Assembly: GCA_029298735.1 (NCBI GenBank)
Contig: JANSLP010000054.1
Coordinates: 88,664-152,663, forward strand
Direction of reading: 5' to 3'
Source of the DNA: Ophiostoma sp. CBS 140.51
Taxonomy: Eukaryota; Ascomycota; Sordariomycetes; Ophiostomatales; Ophiostomataceae
DNA: 64,000 bases
Positions 1 through 10,697 of the stretch are shown here, in pieces. Made by a program: the position numbers and the translations under genes. Under the pieces are notes generated by a model. That model did no database searches, was not told the DNA's origin, and worked only from the letters and a program-made list of their open reading frames with translations. The stretch's first letter is position 1, and each line of letters begins with the position of its first letter.

Positions 1-708
1 AAAAGGCAAGACCAACCCCAGGTCCGACTGCAGAAAACAGTCTCTCCGTCCAGCTGTAAAATGTGCAAAAAGGAAGTCAGAATGAATTTTAGAAAGAGAG
101 AAGGCGCAGTCGACTCGTATTAGTTGATGAGGGCGTAAGACGGCGCAGGTACAGCAAGTCTCTCCGTTTTGGCCCCACGCTATTAATGTGCGTTTTTGCA
201 CCAAAAAATCGGCTAATATGTCGACGCCGTCCCGTTTTGCCCGTTACGCCTCCGAACGTCAAACTGTCCGATGCCGATATTCAGGCAACGTCATTTCCCT
301 AATCTAACGGATACTCATATTCAGCTGAGCATTATCTGTTGGCTACTGTCATATTTTCAACTAATTTTCAGCACTTATTTTGCCTTCATAGTTTTAGATG
401 CGTATCCTTCATTGATAAGGTCATGAATGTCGTCAAATTTATGCAACTCAACCAGTCTATCGCTTTTCTGTCCCAGGGCATGCCTTTGCCTTTGCCTTTG
501 CCATAGACTTGATCCGATGTGACCGCCGATATAAAAGAGAAAATAAAGGGAGACGTAAAAAGAGTGTCCTCAGAATAAACCAAAACTGCGCCTGCCCTCT
601 CGTCTGTATGAAGCCGTTGTCGTTTGATCTTGTTGGGTGGGTGCACTCCGTGTATGTTGTTCATAGTTCTTCACTCCTCGCGCCAAACTCTCCGTCCGAA
701 AGAATCGT
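1..708. other. Gene-free left end
   Basis: I see no gene here. The stretch lies downstream of the DUF2423 gene, which is read leftward and stops at 709, so its first part probably holds that gene's 3' untranslated region. A short CCTTTG-type tandem repeat of about three units lies near 484-502. The short open frames have no recognisable similarity and no coding-like third-position bias. Confidence 0.5.
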
Positions 709-1207
709 TCACTTGCGTCTCTTCGAGACAGTCCGGTCCTTGTATCTGGGGAACACAATCGAGCCCTTCTTGACGGACCTCCGCTTCTCGATACGCTTCT
801 TGCTGCCAACTGTCTTCTTGAGTGCTGCGCCGGAGTCGACCTCCATAGCCGCTGCTGTCTTGTTAGTATCGACCATGCCCTCGCAACTATTTCCTTCTCG
901 TCGACAGCACTTACAGGCTTCCTCCTTGAGCTGGTCGCTTGGTGTGGGCTCCTCGTTGGCTGCAGTGTGTTAGCATATGTCTCCCCTCAAACAAGAGAAA
1001 CGGCCTTCTGTGTCCTCGAGAGAGCTTACCATCCTCCATGGCGTTCGGGTCCGCCTTGGTCTCCTTCTCGGGCACCTGCTGGGCCACCAGCTCCATCAGC
1101 TTGGCCGACAGACGCTCTGTCCGCGCCGACTCGACGGGGCCAAAAACATTCTTCTTGAGCTTCTGGTTGTTGTTCTTGCGCGAACTCGCGCGCGCACTCT
1201 TGGCCAT
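709..1207 (-). CDS. DUF2423 (UPF0642) small basic nucleolar-type protein
   Basis: This is a small lysine/arginine-rich protein of the DUF2423 family (yeast YBL028C type), whose members associate with pre-ribosomes in the nucleolus; the role here is by family. I build three exons on the minus strand: 1207-1030, 959-915 and 851-709, giving 121 residues. Both introns have GTAAG donors and CAG acceptors, and the second carries TACTAAC just before its acceptor. The N-terminus MAKSARASSRKNNNQKLKK and the downstream heptad-like stretch with ARTERLSAKLMELV are the family signature. The C-terminus is strongly basic (KKRIEKRRSVKKGS, then VFPRYKDRTVSKRRK). Length fits the family (about 100-125 residues). 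The start is the first ATG and begins the conserved motif. Family assignment is confident; molecular function is not. Confidence 0.88.
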
Positions 1208-2308
1208 TGTGTGTGTGGTTATCGGGGTTGTTGGGTGGTGGTGGTGAGGACTGTACGGAGTATGTGATTATCTTTTCGCCTTCTCAGTTTCCCTCTCGTC
1301 TTTATCGCTTAATCAATTTTCTTAATTTTTTTTCCACTATCAACTTTTTTCTGCCGGTTTTTTGCGCTATCGAAGCCCACGCCTTAAAGTGCCTATGTTA
1401 CCACTCACTGATCTTTTTTTTTGCCGCCCTTCACCGCCTTCATACCTCCATTAACGCTTTTCTGCCTTCAGCCTGGCCAGAAGACCCTAGGGGCTCTGGC
1501 CTCTGGGGGGCAAATGGTAGGCCCCGAAAGGCCCAAAAGCGCAATATTAGCGCCCTAGAACGAAACGTCCGAAAAATGTCGGCAAAGACGGGGCGAGACG
1601 GACGACGACGACGAGAATCTGCTCGACTACGATAACAACAGCTTTTCTGGCAGCGCCTGCACGCCGCGTCGACTCTTTGTGACACATCCACGCACACCGC
1701 GTGTACTCCCTAATCCGCTCACTCTCTCTCTTCCTCCGACTGCGTTCTCTCTCCCGCTTACTACTCTTTGTATACTTTCGTTGGACCTTTAAACTTTCGA
1801 ATATCTTTTTTATGCCGCGTTATCGTCACGCGAGGCTGCGACTTTCTCCCTCGTCTGTCACCACTTCTCTCCATCCTTCCACCCACCGACAAGACGCGTT
1901 ATCCTTTGACCACCCGACTACCGATATCGATACACGTACCGATCCTGCGACCGTCCACCGAAGCCGCACAAAAGAAGGCGCCCTTTCGTTATCTTCGAGA
2001 CTGACGACATCTCTTGGAGATACACGCGTTCTCTAAGAAGAAAACAGGCCCTTGGTCGACCGAACGCCTGGGCCTGGCAAGGCCATCTATATCGTCGAAA
2101 GAAAGTGCAGGACTCGCACCCTCCCGAACTGCACGTTCTCTATTCACCGCGCCCCCGAACGAGGCTGTGACGTAACGCTTCACTTGTCTGGCGCCCGGCT
2201 TCTTTCACGCCCAACCTGAACGTCTCTTGACGTGCTCCTCCTACACGCCGACACTCCTACACACGCAAACGACAAAAGACCTTGCACTTCCCTTACCTCA
2301 CCCTCAAG
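1208..2308. other. Divergent intergenic region between DUF2423 gene and SUMO ligase gene
   Basis: About 1.1 kb separates two divergently transcribed genes and must contain both promoters. It is pyrimidine-rich on the plus strand toward the SUMO ligase start. One exact copy of the recurring 9-mer TACGGAGTA lies at 1254-1262. I see no further gene. Confidence 0.5.
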
Positions 2309-4368
2309 ATGGCGTCCCAGCAGGAGGAGGTCAACAGGATGGTGGCCACTATCCAGGTGCTGAAAAATAGGGACCTCATCAGCATCTGCCAGAGCAACAA
2401 CCTCGTCAAGTCGGGCAACAAGGCGGACCTCCACAAACGGATCATCAACTGTAGGCCACTCCCACTCTTGCCTTTATTTTCTTCTCTTGCTCTTGTCCCT
2501 CCTGTTCTTCCTTGTTCTGTTCCACCCCGCTCGTTGTGACTGTGACCAACATGCGACCACCATCATGGACTCTCTCACTCGTTGGAGATCCCTCTCTCGT
2601 TGGCGAGCATACTTGTATTGGCAGCCGGCCTTTGTTAACACTTATCCCTACACCACAGACATTGATGCCTCCGTCCACGATCCGAACCAGCGAAACTACA
2701 TCAATATGCGCAACAGTATCTTGCAGGTGACCAATGGCAGCCTTGCAGCAGCAAACCACCGCGGCGGTTCCTACCCGATACCCTCGTCACCTTCTTCGTA
2801 CAACAACACCCACCAGGCGTCAAACGTGTCATCACCATACAACAATGGCGCCAGCGGCCACAACGGTGCAGGCGGTGCACGGTCGGCCATCTTTTCACAC
2901 CAAGGGCTGCAGTTCAAGCCGAGCCCATTCTACGAGATTGAGATGCCATTAGGAGACGTCCGACAATGCGAGGGTATGCACCTCCCCGGGACAGAAGAAG
3001 ATGGAAGATGGAAGTACATTTGAAAGAACCTCACTGACAGCTCAGCCATGGCACAACACAGGAACAGCATCACGATTGTCGTCCGCGCGTCGCAATTCCC
3101 CGACCTGCAGCGATGTCTGACGGATCCCAACATGCGCATCATGATCTTTTGCGCGGCCAACAACTATGGCGTCCAGGACATTGCCTTCCCCTATCAGTGT
3201 GAGATCAAAGTGAACACGGGCGAGGTCAAGGCCAACCTGAGAGGCCTCAAGAACAAGCCCGGCTCGACACGACCAGTCGACATTACCGACCTGATCCGCC
3301 TGAAGCCGCCAACCTATGGAAACAGCTTGGAGTTCACCTATGCCTTAACAAACAAGGTGTGTTCAGATCTACCGTGATGTTTTTTCGAACCAGCTACTAA
3401 GTTTTCGTTACAGCGCTTCTATCTCGCACTCTACCTCTGCAAAACCTTCTCTGCAACAACCCTGGCGTCAAGGATCGAAAGAAGAAGCCGCATCACCAAG
3501 GATTCAGTCGTCCGAGAAGGTACGCCCAGTTGCCAGCCCAATATTTTGGTGTATTCTCATGCTAACCCCCTTAGTCACAAAACAAGCGCAAGACCCAGAC
3601 ATTGTGGCAACCTCGCTCGTACTGTCGCTCAAGTGCCCGCTGACCTACATGCGACTCTCATTGCCCGTCCGGGCCACTACGTGCAAACACATTCAATGTT
3701 TCGATGCCACATCCTACCTGCAACTCCAAGAACAGGGACCGCAATGGCTCTGCCCCATCTGCAGCAACCCAGCACCCTACGACTCCTTGGCCGTCGACGA
3801 GTACGTCAAGGACATTCTAGAGAACACGTCCAGCGAGCTCGACCAGGTCACTATTGACCCGGACGGTACATGGCACACGGGCAAGGACCAGGGCGGTGGT
3901 GGTGGTGGTACCTCGACACCACCACCAGCCAGTGCCTCGGCATCGGCCGCCACGCTCCTCGATGACGAGTTTGAGATTCTGTCCACGCCCGTCCCATCGC
4001 AGAGGAGAAATGGCTACTCCAACAGCCAAACGAATGGCAACAGCAACAGCAATGGCGTCGACCTCTCAAGCAGCAACGCCGCCACACTGATTAACAGTCG
4101 AGACACCACGGCGACACCAAATAGAAGCACGGCGACACCCATTGGCGGTAACGGCAACGGCCTCAATTCTAACAAAAAGCGGCCCCGCGAAGTGATTGAC
4201 TTGACGTTGGATAGCGACGACGAAGACGATGAGCCAGCCCAGAGAAGGTTCAAGCGGCAGAATACGGGCAGTGGATATGGTAGTGGTACTTCAGGGTCGG
4301 TGGGGGGGGCGGGGGCCGGATCGTCTTCTGCGCTTTATGATAGCGCATTAGGCAACGGGGCTTTCTAG
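2309..4368 (+). CDS. SIZ1: SIZ/PIAS-type SUMO E3 ligase (SAP, PINIT, SP-RING)
   Basis: This is a nuclear SUMO E3 ligase that promotes transfer of SUMO from the Ubc9 E2 to substrates. Five exons are supported: 2309-2450, 2659-2973, 3046-3356, 3414-3519 and 3575-4368, giving 555 residues. A SAP DNA-binding motif occupies about residues 12-48 (LKNRDLISICQSNNLVKSG). A PINIT domain follows at about 125-275, containing NYGVQDIAFPYQCEIKVN. The SP-RING is at about 310-358, with zinc ligands C328, H330, C351 and C354 (CKHIQC and CPIC). The tail is low-complexity Ser/Asn/Gly-rich and contains VIDLTLDSDDED at 498-509, a textbook SUMO-interacting motif with an acidic flank. The start at 2309 is preferred over an in-frame ATG at 2282, because it begins the SAP-proximal conserved segment and has an AAGATGG context. 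Confidence 0.93.
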
Positions 4369-5334
4369 CGGGACTTCACTATTTCCCCTACCCCTTCCCC
4401 GACCGATTCTTCTCTTTCTCCTTGTTCCATCATTCTTACTCCTGCGTCATCTGTCCTTTGATTTCTTTTTGTTTTCCTGGCCACGGGCGACCTCCCTACT
4501 TGTACATTTTTCAAACTGAGCGACATCTGCTTTCTTGAACGTTATTGGGTTCTTCTTATTTTTATACCTGTTTCTGCCGTTCTTTCTGTTTTATTTTTGA
4601 CAGCGTGATTCATGGGGCGTGGAGGGGAGACGTCTGTCTTCCACTTAATACTCTCAAAAAGGAGCTGGGCGAATGGTGCAGGATACAAATACATTGGGGG
4701 AACCATGGAAAAAAGGAGTTGGGCGTGTGTTGAAAAAATCTGGGAGGTTCTTGCTTTTCTCCCTAATCAAAACAAATACAATATATCTGTGTCAAACTTA
4801 TAAGCTTGTAAAAAGTGAAGACTGAATGTCATAGAGCAAAAGTCATTGGCATTGCCATCGTCAATTGTCTCCTGAGAGTTTTATGTCGCATAGTCACATA
4901 ATTATGCGCTAAAGTGCGGATATATAGCTCATACAAGCATTTATTCTCCTATCGCGGCGCAGCGCTTCAGAAACCAAGGCTCAGTTGTTGTCCCACTTTA
5001 GCTTCGGATTGGCCAGTTTAGGGGGGGAGCTCTCACGCTGGGCGAAACGTGTAACGACACCGCGACTGCACAGCAAGCTACGATACACCCACGAGACGAT
5101 AGAAAGCAGCAAGTGTTGCATACATCCATCATATCATATCCACTCTTATCGCATCTTATATACGAACGGCAGAATCTTACAACCCGACGACAGGCGAACG
5201 ACTTGGAGCTCATACATCTCTCGGATGCCATCGCCATTCTTATCCATCATTGAGCATTCCCAGGGGATGACTTGACTTAGTCGGCATCACACATCACTCA
5301 TCGCTCACTCGTATAACCCGCCCTCACACCCACA
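4369..5334. other. Intergenic region with TRS33 promoter
   Basis: About 970 bases separate the SUMO ligase stop codon from the TRS33 start. The left part should hold the 3' untranslated region. Two near-identical short segments (AAAAAGGAGCTGGGCG and AAAAAAGGAGTTGGGCG) occur near 4657 and 4708. I see no gene. Confidence 0.45.
5157..5164 (+). promoter_or_regulatory. Candidate TATA element upstream of TRS33
   Basis: TTATATAC lies about 170 bases before the TRS33 start codon, in an otherwise mixed-composition promoter. It is a plausible core promoter element by position and sequence only. Confidence 0.25.
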
Positions 5335-6167
5335 ATGTCGTTCGACCCCGTCTTGCCGCCGTTCAATGCAAGCGACCCGGGCGCGACCTTCTTCAACTCG
5401 TCGTGCCTCGACTTTTTGTTGATTGAGCTCGTGCCCATGGCCTACCGCGTGACCAACGAGCTGGAGGCCGGCGCACAAGCAAAGTCGTTGGCCGTCGCGG
5501 CGGCCGAGGCGGGTTTAGAAGGGGCGCAGCAATCACAAGCGGCGACAGCCGCGTCACAAGGAGCACCAGACAAGGCGGCCGCGGCAGCCAGTACGTCAGG
5601 CACCGGGACGGCAACAGGGACCGTCACTACAACCGCCGGCCCTAACGGGCCTGCAGGCGGGCGCCGCCTCCTCGACGAAGACGAAGAACGCGACGCCGTC
5701 TTTTACCGCCTCGAGATGCTCGGCTACCGCGTCGGCCAGGGCTTGGTGGAACGCTTCTCGCGCGAACGCCCGCGCTTCCACGACACGTTGGACGTGATCA
5801 AGTTTCTGTGCAAAGACCTGTGGACTTTGGTGTTCCGCAAGCAGGTGGACAACCTCAAGACAAACCACCGCGGCGTCTATGTCTTGACGGACAACTCGTT
5901 CCGGCCCTTTCAGCGGATGAGCACCGAGGCCGGCGGGCAAGCCGTTGTGCGAGCGCAACCGGTAAGCTCCCCTTCCATGCGTAGCATGAAACATGCGCTT
6001 CCTTACCCTATATCGTTCATGGCTAACGTGGGTAGTTCCTCTGGTTCCCGTGTGGAATTGTGCGTGGCGCGTTAGCAGCGCTGGGCATTACGGCGACGGT
6101 GCAGGCGGAAAGCAACGAGCTGCCCGGGGCGATTTTCCAGATCAAGACGATCCCGGTGAAGGCATAG
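5335..6167 (+). CDS. TRS33: TRAPP complex subunit Trs33 (TRAPPC6 family)
   Basis: This is a Bet3-fold subunit of the TRAPP tethering complexes, which act as Rab GEFs at the Golgi. Two exons, 5335-5961 and 6036-6167, give 252 residues. The intron keeps the codon phase and joins VVRAQP to FLWFPCGIVRGAL. Family landmarks are the N-terminal FFNSSCLDFLLIELVPMAYR, the central LEMLGYRVGQGLVERFSRERPRF, the DVIKFLCKDLWTLVFRKQVDNLKTN segment, and the C-terminal FPCGIVRGALAALG. About 70 residues of Ala/Gly/Thr-rich low complexity (roughly 45-115) are inserted between the first helix and the LEMLGYR motif; this makes the protein longer than the yeast or animal orthologues, and such loops are common in filamentous fungi. 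The start is the first ATG, with an ACAATG context. Confidence 0.93.
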
Positions 6168-9100
6168 CGGGAGGGGGCGAAGAAGATGAAGGCACACAAG
6201 ATATGTGTGTCATGTTGAGTTTCTTTATGTTTGTCAAGCGTCTTATATGTACTTTTAACGACACCAGCCGCCAGCATTACGGTATTAGAAAAATTCAGGG
6301 ATATTCTTTTGTGTTCTTATCAGTTGCTACTATTGACTATGCCTTTATCAGTCTCTAGGTGCAGTGGACGCTGTACATTGTACGTCTCTTATTGTCACAA
6401 ATTCTACGATGAATAGAAGTGTGTTGAGTTCTATGAAGCTTGACCTCAAATCCATTCAATTGATGTTCACCGTTGTATCGTCGTACATTTGCATACGCCG
6501 TTTATGGAAGATGCCGTTGCACACACACACATCAGAGTTGTAGTGGCTCTTTATTATCCTCTACTTTGCCGTTTTTGTTGGGGTAGACAGGGAAAGTCCT
6601 ATGAAGAAAGAGGGGTGGAGAGCTGCCGGAGACGGAGGCGGGGAGGGTCGTGTCTGTCCATCCTCCAGGCTTCTACTAGGCAGGAAGCACACGAGTCAGG
6701 ACGGCAGTGGTGGGCTGTGGGCAGACAGGACGTGCAGTAGGGTCGTGGGGCTTCCATGAGTGGAGTCCTGGAGCCAGCAGCTTGGCCCTCTTCCTTGGAG
6801 ACGGAGTTACTTATTATTGAGCTTCCAGCAGTCAGGATATTGGCATTATCAAGCCAGTCATGCTGCCGTTCCTCCGGCTTCCGGATGTCCAAAGGAAGGA
6901 GCAAAGAGAGGGACCGGAAGGGAAGGTGAGGGGAAAGATATCGTGGAACGGGATTTATTTTCCTTGCCAGCCTTCCACTGCAAGAGAGCTACAGCTACCT
7001 GTATCGGGGCTAGTATGTCAATGAAAAGACTCTCAAAAAGAGACCTTGAAATGAGGTCTCTATTGTGTGGAATTGTGTGGAATTGAGCAAAATAGCTGTC
7101 CAAAGAGAGTAGCAAAAAGCCAAGAAGTTACCATAAACAAAAACTGTGAGAACGCAAATAAAAATAGTTTCGTAAACGCAATGAAATAAACAATGAGTTG
7201 AACCATGGAGGTTTGAGGAAACCGCCCAAGGTCCTGGTTCTGAATTCCCCTCCCCCGAGAACGGGAGCTGGGAAACAAGCTGACGTCCAGTCCAAAACGG
7301 AAAATCGAAGACGGCCGGACGCCCCTCCTCCCCAAAAATGGCGCCGTTTGTTGGAAGAAGAGTTAGCCCCTCTTTCGCGAAGAAGTCGTCAGCCCGCTTT
7401 CCCCCAACAAGGGTGGGCAGAGAATGAAAATAAGACAACACGTAAAAGGAATCAAGAAAAGAACGCAAAAAACCGACGAGAAAAGACTCAAGAAAATGCC
7501 AATGGTGGATTGAAAAATGACGCAAGAAAACAACAATGGTATAAGACCAACGAAAATACACAGTATACAACAAGAACAGCTCTTCCCACTCCATTCAAAC
7601 TGAGCAGAAAACCATCGGGCAAAGAAACTCGGACAGCTTCCGATTCCGATGTCCGTATCGCGCCAAATAAAAACACAGAAAAAAATGCAAGCTTGACGCC
7701 TCTTTTCTGAAGAGACCCGCCCCCTCTAAGCTATCCAAAAAGCAACAAAACAGGGCCAAAGGTCAAAAGGGAAAAGGGAAAAGGGAAAGCCCGATCTGGG
7801 CCTCTATTATGCATGGCTTGCATGGCAGTTGGGATCCAGCCAAAAAAAAAACGCGGCTCCCAAGAAAAGTGACCTCCCTACTTTCCACTCACTCACTTTC
7901 TCTTGTCGTCTTCCTTTGCCCCTCTCTTCCTTTTTGTTCTTTTCCATTACCCCAGGTCTCCACCGAAAACCGGACCCAGCCAAAACACCATCTCTCAACG
8001 CGCAAAGAAAGCTCACTTCGCTTGATGCTTGCCCGCCCCAAATGTGAGGCGGGTGTGAGACGGGCGGCGGCCTTCCATCTTCCGTTTCGCCCGCCATCCA
8101 CCACCATCCCACATCCCAATTATCGATTGATGGTCAGCTTTCCAGAGCTCTCCTCCCTGACGCCCCCGTCTCGACTCCCTCCATTTCTCCCCTCGTCTCG
8201 TTAGCTTCTCCACTCTCTTTTGTTATCCTGGTCTTTTGAGCTTGGTTTCGTTCCTTTTTTGGGGTCATCCCGTCTGTCTCTCTTTTGTCTTTTTGCTGGT
8301 CTCGTGCATCACCAAAATGCACCAAGCCCCGTTGTTTCTCTTCTCTCGTCGTTTCTTTCGCGCCATTCTTGTCCATCCATGCGCTCTTTTTTGCGGTACT
8401 CTTGGCTCGTCTCACGCCATTCGTCCACTCCGGATATTCCTTCTCCATTGTTTTTTTGTGCTTTTTTTGTATGATTTGCTGGTTATGCTGATTTTGGTAC
8501 AGGGTCGTCTCGTAGTCGTAGTCGTACACGCCGTTTTTGGTAGTGCATCTGTTGATTCTCATGGTGGGACGCCCCCACCACGCTTGCTGCAGAAGGCACA
8601 CGGCAGGGGTAATAATAATAGGATGAGATGGGGATGGGGTCGTGGCGTCGCCGCTTGTTCGTCGATGCGTGTGTGTGTGGGATGCACACGCAGGGCAGGG
8701 GTGGTACTCGTTGATAGGTCGGGATGTTCGTTTTGCTCTTCTGGAAAGTCTGATACACGCAGACAAGAAGCGGTTTACCTACAACCTAGACATTTTCCAA
8801 AAAGGGAAAGAAAAGAAAAACAGATCAGCAAAGCTTGGCCTTTTAAAGCTGGGTTTGTTTGTTTGCACGAAGATTGTGTGATTCGTGTTTTTGCTCTTGC
8901 TATATTGTTTGGGTCTATTGGTCCAAAGCCAGAAAAAAAGCAGCCGTTTGTTTCCTTAAAAGGTTTCGAAAGCAAAAGCAATTTGGTTATGCAAAGCCTT
9001 TCTATTCCCTCCTTTTTTTGTTGTATTTTTTGGTCTTACGTCGAAAAGAATGTGCAGACTCCTTCCGTGCGTGTGTGATCAATCAACCTTCTGTTGGCGC

Positions 9101-9273
9101 TGGGTAGTCCGCCTCTTGTTGTGTCGCACTAGGCTTCACAGCGTTGAGGTGAGGAGACACCGCTTGCGACAAAAGGGGGCTGTTGTGCTTTGGGATATTT
9201 TTTTCTTGGTGTAATGCGCAAAACAAAAAAGGCAAAGGGGGTCGGGCACTAGTTAAGTGGGAAGGGGGAGCAA
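6168..9273. other. 3.1 kb gene-free stretch between TRS33 and malate dehydrogenase
   Basis: I find no supportable gene. The TRS33 3' region is on the left, and the malate dehydrogenase 3' region (read leftward) is on the right. A purine-rich block covers roughly 7200-7700, and a pyrimidine-rich block roughly 7860-8490. Open frames of up to 280 codons are present but are low-complexity and do not resemble known proteins. Confidence 0.45.
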
Positions 9274-10697
9274 TCACTTTTGTGCGGGAGGCTTGTTGGC
9301 GAAGACAACGCCCTTGGAGATGTTGTCCTTCAGGCCGCCGATGGCCTTCTCCAGCAGCTTCTTCTCCTGCTCGGTAATGTCGCCGAGGACGTCGATGGCC
9401 TTCTCGGCACCGTTGGGCTGTAACACACGAGTCAGCACAAAATGGTTACACAATAAGAGGGGGAGGGGGAGAGGGTCAACGTACGCCAAGCTCAATGGGG
9501 ACGGAGAAGAAGTCAACACCGGTCTTCTTCGCGATCTCCTCGCCGCCGGGAACACCGGGCAGGTAGACGTAGCTGGGCTCGACAAGGCCCTTGGCGCCCT
9601 TGACGGCCTTCAGCAGCTTCTCAGCGAAGCTATTTTGCTATTAGCATCATGCAATCAACAGCATAAGAAACCGTAAGGTGTGACATACCGGTAGCCAGCG
9701 TAGGCCATGGAGAGGGTGGCAGAGCCAGCACCGTCCTTGGCCTTGACGACCTCATCACCACCGAACTGGACGCGGTTGACGAGCGCGTCGTACTTGTCGG
9801 CGGGGATGCTGACGGAGGGCTTGACCTGGCTGAACAGGGGGACGATGGTCTCGCCGGAGTGGCCGCCGATAACGGGGACAGTCAGCTCCTGGGGGTTAGC
9901 CTTGCCGACGATCTCAGCAACGAAGGTCTCAGCGCGGACAATGTCGAGGGTGGTGACACCGAACAGGCGCTGGGGGTTGAAGACACCGGCAGCCTTGAGG
10001 ACCTCGGCGGAGATGGGGACCGTGGAGTTGACGGGGTTGGAGATGACCAGGATGAAGGCCTTGGGGGCGACCTCGGCGGCGACCTCAATGAGGCCCTTGA
10101 CGATGCCAGCGTTGATGTTGAACAGATCGTCACGGGTCATGCCGGGCTTGCGGGGAATGCCAGCGGGGATGACAATGATGTCGGCATCCTTGAAGGCGGC
10201 CTTGGCGCCGTCGTTGGCGGGCAGGAAGCCAGCAATCTTCTACACGGGCTGTTAGAGACGGGGATGAGAGCAGTCGGTGTAAAGTGGAGCTGCCTCGGTT
10301 CCGCAGCCACCGAAAGAATGTAAAACTTACGGCGTTGGAAGAGATGTGAGACAGGTCAGCGGCAACGCCGGGGGTGTTGACAACATCGTACAGAGCAAGC
10401 TCGTCGACGAGAGGGCACAACTTCAGGAGCAGCGACAGGGGCTAAAAAGCGCGTTGTTAGTACTCGCTGCCAGCTCAAAAAATGAAAGAAACAGAAAAGG
10501 CATGAAAAGGGCGCATCACGAACCTGTCCGATACCGCCAGAGGCGCCAGCAACAACTGCCAAAACGAGTCAGTCTCAAGCTCTCCAAAGCTAGCCGGGCA
10601 TAGCATTGAGCTTGGGTGCTCGCCCAAGCCAATTCGCGCCACTCTGCAAACCTCAAGAGCCAGCCAAAAAGGACAGAAACCTACCGGCCTTGACCAT
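9274..10697 (-). CDS. mdh: NAD-dependent malate dehydrogenase, cytosolic type
   Basis: This enzyme interconverts malate and oxaloacetate with NAD. Six minus-strand exons are supported: 10697-10685, 10555-10524, 10441-10331, 10239-9689, 9629-9485 and 9417-9274, giving 331 residues. The glycine-rich NAD-binding loop GASGGIGQ is at residues 8-15. The substrate arginines R82 and R88 are in PRKPGMTRDD, D151 and R154 are in TTLDIVRAE, and the catalytic H179 is in IGGHSGETIVP. There is no mitochondrial presequence (it begins MVKAVVAGA) and no C-terminal SKL-type peroxisomal signal (ends PPAQK), so I infer a cytosolic enzyme. The first two exons are only 13 and 32 nt long, so a simple open-frame reading misses the true N-terminus. 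Malate dehydrogenase is certain; compartment is inferred. Confidence 0.95.

Noticed and set aside
8236..9078. 280-codon open frame downstream of malate dehydrogenase
   Set aside because: Cys/Phe/Leu/Arg-rich without recognisable similarity. It sits in compositionally biased intergenic DNA.
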